Shown: piece after piece, positions 34,706 through 43,568 of the stretch | How positions within the stretch are numbered: the first letter of the stretch is position 1 | Layout of the letters: each line of letters begins with the position of its first letter | Assembly (NCBI GenBank): GCA_024809215.1 | Contig: JANUBW010000001.1 | Span: forward strand, 1,964,841 to 2,028,840 | DNA length: 64,000 bases | Direction: 5' to 3' | DNA from: Niastella sp. OAS944 | Lineage (GTDB): Bacteria > Bacteroidota > Bacteroidia > Chitinophagales > Chitinophagaceae | The notes under the pieces: generated by a model | Seen by the model: only the letters and a program-made list of their open reading frames with translations | Database searches by the model: none | Told to the model about the DNA's origin: nothing | Made by a program: the position numbers and the translations under genes

Positions 34706-34713
34706 TACTTTTG
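34706..34713 (+). promoter_or_regulatory. -7 promoter element of metG (TACTTTTG)
   Basis: Exact TAnnTTTG match 98 bp before the metG ATG, giving an untranslated leader of about 90 nt. A TTTG lies 26 bp upstream, so the -33 match is weak. The leader shows no recognisable T-box or SAM aptamer. Confidence 0.5.
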
Positions 34714-34811
34714 CAATCCACCCTTTCGTCCCTCCACTGGCTGAATAGCGATATGCAGTACAAGAGTGCGACGCAAGGAACGGCGATTAGAGAACTAAAG
34801 ACGATTAACAA

Positions 34812-36902
34812 ATGAGCAATTTTAAGCGCTATTTAGTAACAGCGGCCCTGCCGTACGCCAATGGTCCCGTACATATCGGTCACCTGGCAGGCTGCTATTT
34901 ACCAGCTGATATTTACGTGCGTTACCAACGGGCGCAAAAGAGAGATATCAAATTTATTGGCGGCAGCGATGAACATGGGGTTCCCATTACCATCCGCGCC
35001 ATGAAAGAAGGCGTTAGTCCGCAACAGATTGTAGATAAATACCATGCCCTGATCAAGGAGAGCTTTGATCAAATGGGAATTTCTTTCGATATCTATTCCC
35101 GCACTTCAAACCAAATACACCACGAAACGGCAGCTGCCTTTTTCAAAAAGCTGTACGACGATGGCCTGTTTGAAGAAAAGGAAACGGAACAGTATTATGA
35201 CGAAAAAACCAATACGTTCCTGGCCGACAGGTATATTACCGGAACCTGCCCTATTTGCAGCAATCCCAATGCCTACGGCGACCAGTGCGAAAGATGCGGT
35301 TCATCCCTTAGTCCCGAGCAATTAATAAACCCACGCAGCACCCTTAGCGATGCCATACCGGTAAAACGGAAAACCAAACACTGGTACTTTCCCTTGCAGA
35401 ATTATGAAGAATGGCTGAAAGGCTGGATACTGGAAGGCCATACCGAATGGAAGAACAACGTATATGGACAGTGTAAAAGCTGGCTCGACAGTGGCCTGCA
35501 AAGCCGCGCCATGACGCGCGACAGCAGCTGGGGCGTAAAAGTACCTTTGCCCAACACAGAAGGCAAAGTATTGTACGTTTGGTTCGACGCCCCCATTGGT
35601 TATATTTCTGCCACCAAAGAACTTACCGAAGAATGGGCCGACTACTGGTGTAAAGAAGATACCAAACTGGTGCACTTTATTGGCAAGGACAATATCGTAT
35701 TCCATTGTATTATTTTCCCGGCGATGTTAAAAGCGCATGGCGGATTTGTACTGCCCGATAATGTGCCGGCCAACGAGTTCCTGAATATTGAAGGTGATAA
35801 AGTATCAACCAGCCGTAACTGGGCCGTTTGGGTACATGATTATATAAAGGATTTTCCGGGTTGTGAAGATATGTTGCGTTATGTATTGTGCGCTAACGCA
35901 CCGGAAACAAAGGACAATGACTTTACGTGGAAAGATTTTCAAACAAGGGTTAAAGGTGAGCTGGCTGACAAATTCGGCAATTTTGTAAACCGCGCATTTG
36001 TGTTGATGCACAAATTGTGCGGCGGTAAAGTGCCCCCATTACATACCGATATAATGGACGAAGCCGATAAAGAGATGCTGGCAGAATTTGAAATAGCCAA
36101 ACAAAAGGTGGAAACAGCGCTTGAGGAATTCAAATTCAGGGATGCACTATTTGAGGTTATCATGCTTAGCGATAAAGGCAACAAGTACTTCCAGAAAAAA
36201 GAACCATGGAAAGTTGCCAATACCCTTGCAGAAAATCCCGATAATCAAAAACTGATCGATAACTGTATACATATTAGTTTACAGCTAACAGCCAACCTGG
36301 CGATAATGATCAATCCATTCCTTCCTAATACAGCCCAGAAAATGCTGCATATGATGAAGGTGGTTGATAAAATGTTGGAATGGGAGAATGCCGGCAAAAC
36401 AAAATTGCTGAGCGTTGGTTATAGTTTACGTGCGCCGGAGATTTTGTTCCGCAAAATTGAAGATGCAGAGATACAGGCACAGGTAGATAAACTAAAAGCC
36501 GGTTTGATAAAACCAGCAGAAGCAGCACCCGCCGCTAAGGCAGAAGAAGCAGCTGCAGAACCAGATGCGCTGAAGGCAGAAATTGTGTACGATGATTTTG
36601 CCAAACTCGATCTGCGGGTGGGTACCATTGTTGCAGCTGAAAAAGTACCAAAGGCCGACAAGCTGTTGAAGCTGCAGGTTGATTTAGGTTTTGAGACCCG
36701 TACTATTGTTTCGGGTATTGCCGAGCATTTTAAACCCGAAGACATTACCGGCAAACAGGTAGTGGTGGTAGCCAACCTGGCGCCCCGCAAAATGCGAGGT
36801 ATTGAAAGCAATGGTATGATCTTAATGGCCGAAGACAAAACAGGTAAACTGCATTTTGTAAATCCGGTCGATGCTATTGACAATGGCTCTTCAGTGAGTT
36901 AA
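34812..36902 (+). CDS. metG: Methionyl-tRNA synthetase with C-terminal tRNA-binding domain
   Basis: 696 residues. Class I aminoacyl-tRNA synthetase charging tRNA-Met. HIGH is in PVHIGHLAG near residue 21; the second signature is KVSTSR (KMSKS variant usual in this group); zinc cysteines are in [18 protein letters not shown] (about 157-174). From about residue 585 an EMAP/Trbp111 tRNA-binding domain follows ([20 protein letters not shown]), after an Ala/Glu/Pro linker. Length and layout are normal for Bacteroidota. Strong terminator follows. Confidence 0.97.
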   Translation: MSNFKRYLVTAALPYANGPVHIGHLAGCYLPADIYVRYQRAQKRDIKFIGGSDEHGVPITIRAMKEGVSPQQIVDKYHALIKESFDQMGISFDIYSRTSNQIHHETAAAFFKKLYDDGLFEEKETEQYYDEKTNTFLADRYITGTCPICSNPNAYGDQCERCGSSLSPEQLINPRSTLSDAIPVKRKTKHWYFPLQNYEEWLKGWILEGHTEWKNNVYGQCKSWLDSGLQSRAMTRDSSWGVKVPLPNTEGKVLYVWFDAPIGYISATKELTEEWADYWCKEDTKLVHFIGKDNIVFHCIIFPAMLKAHGGFVLPDNVPANEFLNIEGDKVSTSRNWAVWVHDYIKDFPGCEDMLRYVLCANAPETKDNDFTWKDFQTRVKGELADKFGNFVNRAFVLMHKLCGGKVPPLHTDIMDEADKEMLAEFEIAKQKVETALEEFKFRDALFEVIMLSDKGNKYFQKKEPWKVANTLAENPDNQKLIDNCIHISLQLTANLAIMINPFLPNTAQKMLHMMKVVDKMLEWENAGKTKLLSVGYSLRAPEILFRKIEDAEIQAQVDKLKAGLIKPAEAAPAAKAEEAAAEPDALKAEIVYDDFAKLDLRVGTIVAAEKVPKADKLLKLQVDLGFETRTIVSGIAEHFKPEDITGKQVVVVANLAPRKMRGIESNGMILMAEDKTGKLHFVNPVDAIDNGSSVS

Positions 36903-36920
36903 TATATTTTATGAAGGTGT

Positions 36921-36957
36921 AAAGGGGGGTCACCTTCCACGGTGACCCCCCTTTTTT
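36921..36957 (+). terminator. Terminator of metG
   Basis: 14-bp stem AAAGGGGGGTCACC/GGTGACCCCCCTTT, 6-nt loop, T-rich 3' side, 19 bp after the stop codon. Confidence 0.9.
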
Positions 36958-36976
36958 ATTTAAAAAAACGCTAGTT

Positions 36977-37843
36977 ATGAAAATCGGATTTATTGGGTTA
37001 GGCAACCTGGGTACGCCTATTGCCGAAAACATTATTGAAAAAGGAAATCAGTTATTTGTTTATAACCGTACCGCTTCAAAAACAAAAGCGCTTACGGATA
37101 AAGGCGCTACCGCCATAGCTACTGTTAAAGAATTAACCACTACCTGCGATGTCATTATTACCATGGTAAGTGATGACAAGGCATTAAAAAGCATAAGCGA
37201 AGGACCCGATGGGTTGATACAAAATATGCAAAAGGGCGCCGTTCATATTTCAATGAGCACCATACTGCCGCTTACTGCCGAAGAATTGTCAAAACAACAT
37301 ACCGATAATGGTTCGCACTACCTGGCGTCGCCTGTATTTGGCCGGCCAGAGGCTGCCCGTGCCCGTAAGCTCAACTTTGTAGTATCGGGCGAAGCCACCT
37401 TGCGCCAACGGTTTGAACAGTTATTAAAAGATGCAGGCGGCGCCGGTGTGTGGGATTTTGGCGATGCCATTACCGCCGCCAATACCATTAAACTGTGTGG
37501 TAACTTTATGATAGCTGCTGCCCTGGAAGCTATTGGCGAAAGCGTAGCAATGGCCTCAAAAAGCAATATCGATACACAGAAGATGTGGTCGTTCTTTTCT
37601 CAAACCATTTTCAACTCGCCTATTTACAACAACTACGGAAATATAATCGTAAACCAACAGTTTACACCCGCCGCATTCAGTATGCAACTTGGTTTAAAAG
37701 ATGTGAACCTGGTATTATCGCAGGCGCAACATGTGCAACAAAACATGCCATTGGCCAGCCTGCTGCAACAGCATATGCAACAACTGATCGAAAAGAAACC
37801 GGGTCTCGATTGGAGCGCCGTTGCCCTGGCAGCTGATCTTTGA
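36977..37843 (+). CDS. NAD(P)-dependent beta-hydroxyacid dehydrogenase family protein
   Basis: 288 residues. Rossmann motif IGFIGLGNLGTPIAENII at the N-terminus, substrate-contact motif HISMSTILPLTAEEL, the ASPVFGRPEAARARKL segment and the catalytic lysine in NTIKLCGNFMIAA. These are features of the 3-hydroxyisobutyrate / tartronate-semialdehyde / glyoxylate-succinic semialdehyde reductase family. The PVFGRPEAA segment leans towards the semialdehyde reductases, but the substrate is not certain. The convergent neighbour is a glycerate 2-kinase, which would fit glycerate metabolism; the two are not in one operon. Confidence 0.85.
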   Translation: MKIGFIGLGNLGTPIAENIIEKGNQLFVYNRTASKTKALTDKGATAIATVKELTTTCDVIITMVSDDKALKSISEGPDGLIQNMQKGAVHISMSTILPLTAEELSKQHTDNGSHYLASPVFGRPEAARARKLNFVVSGEATLRQRFEQLLKDAGGAGVWDFGDAITAANTIKLCGNFMIAAALEAIGESVAMASKSNIDTQKMWSFFSQTIFNSPIYNNYGNIIVNQQFTPAAFSMQLGLKDVNLVLSQAQHVQQNMPLASLLQQHMQQLIEKKPGLDWSAVALAADL

Positions 37844-37844
37844 T

Positions 37845-37998
37845 CAATAGGCAATGGACAATAGGCAATGGGCAAAGACGAGATTCGCGATTAAATGGGA
37901 AAGCCCGAATATCGACAGTCCTTGCCAATTGCATATTGCCAATTGGCTTTCCCTTGCCAATTGCTTATTGCCTATTGCCAATTTAAATGCCTGTTAAG
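37845..37998. repeat. Word-type intergenic repeat (conserved-core type)
   Basis: Arms of GGCAATGGACAATAGGCAAT and TTGCCAATTGCATATTGCC words flank the core GAGATTCGCGATTAAA ... CCGAATATCG ... TCCTTGCC (37880-37926). The same core is found in reverse orientation at 63309-63355. The element separates two convergent genes. Confidence 0.7.
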
Positions 37999-39315
37999 TC
38001 AGGGAAGCAACACAACAACAATATCCATCACATTTGTATGCGTAGGTCCCGTAATAACATGCCCGCCGGCCTTGTGAAAGAAGTTGTAAGAATCATTCTG
38101 CGTAAGATAATCTTCAGCTATTAGTTTCCGTTGGGCCGTTAATTTTATCACCGCGGCATCAACCACTGCACCGGCCGCATCGGTAGGGCCATCGGTACCA
38201 TCGGTGCCCGCACTTAATAATACCGGCATACTTTCACTATTGGGAAATGCTTTTTGTAATTCAACCAACGCAGCTAAGGCAAACTCCTGGTTACGGCCGC
38301 CTTTGCCCGGGTTGTTAATGGTCACCGTTGTTTCGCCACCCAGTAATAAACAGGCCGGCCGTGTACCTTCGTATTGCTGTACCTGTAATACCAGCTCCTT
38401 TGCTTTTTCTTTTGCTTCTCCCTGTAAGGCATCGGTTATAATAACCGGCGTGTACTGTAATTCCCTGGCCATGGAAGCCGCTGCTTCCAACGCAATACGG
38501 TTGGTACCTATAAGATAATTATGGCTTTTATCAAAAATAGGATCGCCGGGCTTTGGCGTATCGGGTATTTGTTTTGTTAAACCCAGTTGCAACCATCGAA
38601 TAATACTTACCGGTAGTTTCTCCGTCAATTGATATTTGCGAACTATTTCCCAGGCCCCGGCAAATGTTGAACGGTCGGCCACGGTAGGCCCACTGGCAAT
38701 AATATTGAGCGGGTCGCCAATAACATCACTTAAAATAAAACTAATAACGGTTGCCGGCGATGCCGTTCGTAACAACTGTCCACCCTTTATGCCTGCCGAC
38801 AAATGCTTACGCACGGTATTCATTTCTTCAATGGTGGCGCCGCTTTGCAATAACCTGTTAAATACAATTTGCAATTCGGGCAACAATACCCCGGGCGGGC
38901 AGTCAACCAGCAATGCAGAAGCGCCCCCACTTATCAATGCCACTACCACATCTTTTTCACCGGCATTCTTCAACAACCTGATGGTTTCGCGGCCAGCCAG
39001 TAAACTATTCTCATCGGGCACCGGATGCCCCGCCTCAATACATTCAATGGTCTTTAATGCAAAGGCATGGTCGTACTTGGTAACTATAAACCCTCCATTA
39101 ATACGGTTACCCAACACCAGCTCCGCTTCCTTTGCCATAGCGGCACTGGCCTTGCCCGCCCCTATAATAAAAAGCTTATTTATATCGTGCTCAGCAAAAA
39201 GCTGTTCGCCCAGGCGTAACTGGTTTTGCTGCCAGCGCATATGCTTTGACAACAGAAATTGCGGTTGTACCGCCCGCACAGCCTCGGAAAATATTTTAAG
39301 CGCATCGTTACGCAT
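37999..39315 (-). CDS. Glycerate 2-kinase (DUF4147/MOFRL type)
   Basis: 438 residues. ATP-dependent phosphorylation of D-glycerate at C2, feeding glycolysis. The N-terminal DUF4147 domain (about 5-240) has FIIGAGKASAAMAKEAE, ALISGGASALLVDCP and LRTASPATVISFILSDVIGD; the C-terminal MOFRL domain (about 310-435) has LLGGETTVTI, GRNQEFALAA and SAGTDGTDGPTDAAGA. Full length. The gene lies convergent to the hydroxyacid dehydrogenase gene, and its promoter side faces the fatty-acid oxidation gene. Confidence 0.92.
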   Translation of the reverse strand: MRNDALKIFSEAVRAVQPQFLLSKHMRWQQNQLRLGEQLFAEHDINKLFIIGAGKASAAMAKEAELVLGNRINGGFIVTKYDHAFALKTIECIEAGHPVPDENSLLAGRETIRLLKNAGEKDVVVALISGGASALLVDCPPGVLLPELQIVFNRLLQSGATIEEMNTVRKHLSAGIKGGQLLRTASPATVISFILSDVIGDPLNIIASGPTVADRSTFAGAWEIVRKYQLTEKLPVSIIRWLQLGLTKQIPDTPKPGDPIFDKSHNYLIGTNRIALEAAASMARELQYTPVIITDALQGEAKEKAKELVLQVQQYEGTRPACLLLGGETTVTINNPGKGGRNQEFALAALVELQKAFPNSESMPVLLSAGTDGTDGPTDAAGAVVDAAVIKLTAQRKLIAEDYLTQNDSYNFFHKAGGHVITGPTHTNVMDIVVVLLP

Positions 39316-39410
39316 TGGTTATGCTATTTTTTTATCGGATAGCCAGTTACTTACAACCATTTTCGACGTTCACCCACGCAGCTATTAACAAGCTAATTTA
39401 TAAAAAGCTG

Positions 39411-39440
39411 TTGGCAGAACCGGATTTTATGCTATCTTTG
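39411..39440 (+). promoter_or_regulatory. Promoter of the 3-hydroxyacyl-CoA dehydrogenase gene
   Basis: TTG (39411-39413), exactly 19 bp, TATCTTTG (39433-39440): a full match to the Bacteroidota promoter. Predicted start near 39446, leaving a leader of about 24 nt. Confidence 0.7.
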
Positions 39441-39442
39441 AA

Positions 39443-39464
39443 AATAGTTGTTTAGCTAACTATT
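39443..39464. promoter_or_regulatory. Operator-like palindrome at the start site
   Basis: AATAGTT (39443-39449) and AACTATT (39458-39464) form 7-bp inverted arms; inside them TTAGCTAA (39452-39459) is a second overlapping palindrome. The site covers the predicted transcription start, the usual place for a TetR- or MarR-type repressor of fatty-acid oxidation. No regulator gene is adjacent. Confidence 0.5.
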
Positions 39465-39469
39465 TTTTT

Positions 39470-41851
39470 ATGAGTAAACGAATCATTAAAAAAGTAGCAG
39501 TTCTGGGTAGTGGAGTTATGGGTTCCCGTATTGCATGCCATTTTGCAGGTATTGGGGTTCAGGTGTTGTTATTAGACATGGTTCCTAAGGAAGCTATGGA
39601 GAGTGATAACAAAGCTGCCCGCAATAAACTGGTAAATGATGCCCTCCAGGCCGCTATAAAAAGCAATCCTTCCCCTGTTTATACGAAAGATGTGGTGAAA
39701 AGGATCACCACCGGCAACTTCACCGATAACCTGAAAGATATTGCAGGTTACGATTGGATCATTGAGGTTGTTGTTGAACGCCTTGATATTAAACAACAGA
39801 TCTTTACCGAAGTAGAAAAGTATCGTAAACCCGGTACGCTTATTACTTCAAATACATCGGGTATTCCTATTCACCTGATGGCCGAAGGCAGAAGTGATGA
39901 TTTTAAAAAGCACTTCTGCGGAACACACTTTTTCAATCCACCCCGCTACTTACGATTACTTGAAATAATTCCAACGCCTCATACAGATGCGGCCGTGGTT
40001 GATTTCTTAATGCAATATGGCGACCTGTACTTAGGTAAAACCACCGTATTGTGTAAAGACACCCCGGCATTTATAGCCAACCGCATAGGTGTGTATGGTA
40101 TTATGGCCATCTTTGGCCTGGTTGATAAAATGGGCCTCACCGTTGATGAAGTAGATGCATTGACAGGCCCCATCATTGGCCGCCCCAAATCGGCCACCTT
40201 TAGAACAGCCGATGTAGTGGGTATAGATACCCTGGTGAAAGTGGCTAAAGGCGTATATGATAATTGCCCAAACGACGAGCGCCGCGATACATTTGTTATA
40301 CCAGCCTGGCTCGAAAAAATGGTAGCCAACAATCAGTTGGGCGATAAAACCGGTCAGGGCTTTTTTGTAAAGAAGAAAGGTGAAAAAGGAGAGAAAGAGA
40401 TTTACTCGCTCGACTTTACATCCTTTGAATATAAACCCCGCACAAAAGCAAAATTTGCTACGGTGGAAGCGGCCAAGCCTATTGACGATCTTAAAACAAG
40501 ATTGAAGGCCTTGTGCGCCGGAACCGATAAAGCGGGCGAATTCTACCGTCATTTTCATTACGGACTGTTTTCGTATATCTCTCACCGCATTCCTGAGATC
40601 TCTGATGAAATATATCGCGTAGACGATGCTATGATGGCTGGCTTTGGCTGGGAGATAGGTGCATTTGAAAGCTGGGACGTATTAGGTGTGGAAAGCACTG
40701 TACAAAAAATGAAAGCAGCCGGTTATTCTGTTGCCCCGTGGGTAAATGATATGCTGGAAGCCGGAATAAAAAGCTTCTATAAAGTTGAGAATGGCAAACG
40801 GTTATATTATGATGTAAATTCAAGATCATATAAGTCATTGCCCGGCGGCGATGCATTTATTGTGATGAAGAATTTTGAGAACCAAACCGTTTGGAAGAAC
40901 AGTGGCTGCCGCCTTTATCATTTGGGCGACGATGTGTTAGGACTTGAGTGGAACACGAAAATGGGCAGCATTGGTGGTGAAGTAATTGAAGGTATACAAA
41001 CAGCTATTGCAAAAGCGGAGGATAAGTATAAAGGTGTAGTAATAGCAAATGATAGCGCCAATTTCAGCGCTGGTGCCAATGTGGGCATGATTTTTATGCT
41101 TGCAATTGAGCAGGAATATGATGAGCTCGACATGGCTATTCGAATGTTTCAGAACACCATGATGCGCGCACGTTATTCTGCCGTTCCTGTAGTAGTTGCC
41201 CCACACGCCCTTACATTAGGCGGAGCTTGTGAGTTAAGCCTTCATTCAGATAAAGTTTGTGCTGCCGCAGAAACCTATATAGGTTTGGTTGAATTGGGCG
41301 TTGGCCTTATTCCCGGCGGTGGTGGTACCAAAGAGTTTGTATTACGTGCAGCTGATGAAATGCATGAAGACGAACCGGAAACCATTACACTTAAGAATCG
41401 ATTTCTTACTATAGCCACGGCAAAGGTTGCTACTTCGGCCCACGAAGGTTTTGACCTGGGCATTTTACGTAAGGGTAAAGACGAAGTGGTATTGAACCAG
41501 GGCCGCCGTATTGCCGAAGCAAAGAAAAGTGTGATAGAGCTATTCGATAGTGGCTACGTTACTCCTGTACAACGAAACGACGTCAAAGTATTAGGCCGTT
41601 CAGCGCTGGGCGCTTTATATGCCGGCATCAATGGCATGGTACGTGCGCAATACGCCACCGAGCACGATGCATTGGTGGGCAGAAAGCTGGCCTACGTAAT
41701 GTGCGGCGGCGACCTGAGCGAACCTACGCTGGTATCAGAACAATATTTACTGGACCTGGAGCGGGAAGCCTTTTTATCTCTGTGTGGTGAAAAGAAGACC
41801 CTTGAAAGGATCCAAAGCGTTTTGAAAGGCGGAAAGCCAGTCCGCAATTGA
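39470..41851 (+). CDS. 3-hydroxyacyl-CoA dehydrogenase / enoyl-CoA hydratase fusion
   Basis: 793 residues. The N-terminal dehydrogenase (about 1-420) starts with the NAD-binding motif VAVLGSGVMGSRIACHFAG; GTHFFNPPRYLRLLEIIPTP holds the catalytic His, and the hydroxyacyl-CoA domain continues through DKTGQGFFVKKK. The C-terminal crotonase domain (about 480-720) has GANVGMIF and LALG-like oxyanion loops (ANDSANFSAGANVG; VELGVGLIPGGGGTKE). This dehydrogenase-first order is reversed relative to E. coli FadB. It should run two steps of beta-oxidation. Thiolase and acyl-CoA dehydrogenase genes, common partners, are absent here. Confidence 0.92.
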   Translation: MSKRIIKKVAVLGSGVMGSRIACHFAGIGVQVLLLDMVPKEAMESDNKAARNKLVNDALQAAIKSNPSPVYTKDVVKRITTGNFTDNLKDIAGYDWIIEVVVERLDIKQQIFTEVEKYRKPGTLITSNTSGIPIHLMAEGRSDDFKKHFCGTHFFNPPRYLRLLEIIPTPHTDAAVVDFLMQYGDLYLGKTTVLCKDTPAFIANRIGVYGIMAIFGLVDKMGLTVDEVDALTGPIIGRPKSATFRTADVVGIDTLVKVAKGVYDNCPNDERRDTFVIPAWLEKMVANNQLGDKTGQGFFVKKKGEKGEKEIYSLDFTSFEYKPRTKAKFATVEAAKPIDDLKTRLKALCAGTDKAGEFYRHFHYGLFSYISHRIPEISDEIYRVDDAMMAGFGWEIGAFESWDVLGVESTVQKMKAAGYSVAPWVNDMLEAGIKSFYKVENGKRLYYDVNSRSYKSLPGGDAFIVMKNFENQTVWKNSGCRLYHLGDDVLGLEWNTKMGSIGGEVIEGIQTAIAKAEDKYKGVVIANDSANFSAGANVGMIFMLAIEQEYDELDMAIRMFQNTMMRARYSAVPVVVAPHALTLGGACELSLHSDKVCAAAETYIGLVELGVGLIPGGGGTKEFVLRAADEMHEDEPETITLKNRFLTIATAKVATSAHEGFDLGILRKGKDEVVLNQGRRIAEAKKSVIELFDSGYVTPVQRNDVKVLGRSALGALYAGINGMVRAQYATEHDALVGRKLAYVMCGGDLSEPTLVSEQYLLDLEREAFLSLCGEKKTLERIQSVLKGGKPVRN

Positions 41852-41879
41852 TAATCAGGCGTCACATGAGAAAATCACG

Positions 41880-41910
41880 GGCACTCCACGTCACAGGAGT
41901 GCCTTTTTTT
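41880..41910 (+). terminator. Terminator of the beta-oxidation gene
   Basis: Stem GGCACTCC/GGAGTGCC, 8-nt loop, followed by T7. Confidence 0.85.
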
Positions 41911-41923
41911 ATTAATTTAGGGT

Positions 41924-42583
41924 ATGGGAGAGGCAGAATTACTTACCAGTACCAATCAACTTGTCATACATTCTGTATTATTCTTTTATGGTGATGCTGC
42001 CACCAGTGACCTCTCGAATCAAATAGCCAACGACATTAGCAAACACTGGAATGAGCCAGAAGCTAAAGTAAACATCAGCGGTAACTTATATGAAGTACGC
42101 TTTGAAATAGAATGGGTATACGAACCCAATCTCGATCCCGAAAAAGTTTGGTATAACGATAACCCGCGCTTTAATTTCTTTCGAATTGAAGAATACTCGG
42201 CTATTGATATTTCCTTTGTAGATGGCATAGGCTGTAATACCGGTTTTTTTAAACTGGATAACCTCAGATCTTCTACCACAGCGGCCCATGAGTATGGCCA
42301 TACCCTGGGTCTCGACCATCCTTCCAATCTTGATATCAGAGGCAAGTCGGCGCCGGGCATAATGTACCCGCGCGGCACTATTGTTGATCCTGAATTTCAA
42401 TACGATCCCAATGCAGCACCCGGGCCGGGCCATGGCGGCACCCTGAACCCCGTTTACCGCAAAGTGCTTGTTTCTGATATTGAAAACCTTAAGCTGCACA
42501 AGCTGCATTTTGATACCGGTAAGGCCATGCTGGGCGATTTTTCGAGCCTGTATCACGAAAAGCACCGCCCGCCGGTTACCTGA
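41924..42583 (+). CDS. Metzincin-like zinc metallopeptidase without signal peptide
   Basis: 219 residues. H122-E-x-x-H126-x-x-G-x-x-H132 (AHEYGHTLGLDH) is the full zinc-binding motif of the metzincins, and M147 in GIMYPRG fits the Met-turn, so it resembles matrixin-type (M10) peptidases. The N-terminus (MGEAELLTSTNQLVIHSVLF) is not a convincing signal peptide, and no sorting domain is present. The ATG lies 13 bp after the terminator T-run of the previous gene, leaving hardly any room for a promoter. It may be leaderless or use read-through. Substrate unknown. Confidence 0.75.
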   Translation: MGEAELLTSTNQLVIHSVLFFYGDAATSDLSNQIANDISKHWNEPEAKVNISGNLYEVRFEIEWVYEPNLDPEKVWYNDNPRFNFFRIEEYSAIDISFVDGIGCNTGFFKLDNLRSSTTAAHEYGHTLGLDHPSNLDIRGKSAPGIMYPRGTIVDPEFQYDPNAAPGPGHGGTLNPVYRKVLVSDIENLKLHKLHFDTGKAMLGDFSSLYHEKHRPPVT

Positions 42584-42670
42584 TAAAAAATTACATTTGA
42601 TATTTCCGTCCTGCCCTGGTAATATTTAGCTGGCCACAACGACCAATAACCATCAGCAAAACAGGTAATC

Positions 42671-43567
42671 ATGGCTATTCTTACCGTTCAGGATCTGCAT
42701 AAAAACTACGGTCCCATACAGGCTTTAAAAGGCGTATCGTTCTCGGTGCCCAAAGGTTCGGTATTTGGCATTTTAGGCCCTAACGGCAGTGGCAAAACGA
42801 CCCTGCTGGGTATTATACTCGATGTGTTGCGTGCCACTTCCGGCACCTTCAAACTATTTGACGAAGAACCCAGCCACAAACACCGGCAGCAGATAGGCAC
42901 CTTGCTCGAAACTCCTAACTTTTATCATTACCTGAATGCGGTGCAGAACCTGCGTATTGCCGCAGCCATAAAACAACGGGGACGTGCCGATATTGATAAA
43001 GTACTGCAACTGGTTAACCTCGAACAACGCAAGTTCTCAAAATTCAGCACCTATTCATTGGGTATGAAACAAAGACTGGCCATTGCCAGTGCCCTGTTGG
43101 GTGATCCTGATGTGCTGATATTTGACGAACCTACCAATGGCCTCGACCCTGTAGGCATTGTTGAAACCCGCGACCTGATAAAAAAGCTAAGTAAAGCAGG
43201 TAAAACCATCATTATGGCCAGCCACCTGCTCGATGAAGTGGAGAAGGTTTGTACCCATGTGGCCATATTGCAAAAAGGCACACTTATTACCCATGGGCAT
43301 GTTGATGAAATACTGATCACCGATGATATAGTTGAAACTTCCGCTACCGATCTGCAACAACTGCAGGCCATGCTGCAACAATATCCCGGCGCCAAACATG
43401 CACAGGTAAAAGAACAGTATGTTGAAGTAACCTTTACGCCGGGCACTGTATCGCTCGAAGCATTGAACCGCTATTGCTTTGATAAAGGCATAACACTGCG
43501 CCACCTGCGGCTTCGTAAGAAAAGCCTTGAAACCAAATTCTTTGAACTTACACAAAACAATAACTAG
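42671..43567 (+). CDS. ABC transporter ATP-binding protein (BcrA-like)
   Basis: 298 residues. Walker A GPNGSGKTT near residue 37, Q-loop region TLLETPNFYHYL, signature YSLGMKQRL (LSGGQ variant seen in BcrA/antibiotic-export ATPases), Walker B VLIFDEPTNGLDP, switch histidine ASHLLDE. The ETPNFY segment and C-terminal extension are typical of the bacitracin/lantibiotic resistance class. Encoded immediately upstream of its permease; substrate unknown. Confidence 0.88.
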   Translation: MAILTVQDLHKNYGPIQALKGVSFSVPKGSVFGILGPNGSGKTTLLGIILDVLRATSGTFKLFDEEPSHKHRQQIGTLLETPNFYHYLNAVQNLRIAAAIKQRGRADIDKVLQLVNLEQRKFSKFSTYSLGMKQRLAIASALLGDPDVLIFDEPTNGLDPVGIVETRDLIKKLSKAGKTIIMASHLLDEVEKVCTHVAILQKGTLITHGHVDEILITDDIVETSATDLQQLQAMLQQYPGAKHAQVKEQYVEVTFTPGTVSLEALNRYCFDKGITLRHLRLRKKSLETKFFELTQNNN

Positions 43568-43568
43568 T

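Noticed and set aside
34714-34811. T-box or SAM riboswitch in the metG leader
   Set aside because: No T-box sequence, specifier loop or SAM aptamer core is visible in the leader.
36977-39315. A glycerate utilisation operon made of the hydroxyacid dehydrogenase and glycerate 2-kinase
   Set aside because: The genes are convergent and separated by a repeat element, so they are not one operon; a metabolic link remains only a suggestion.
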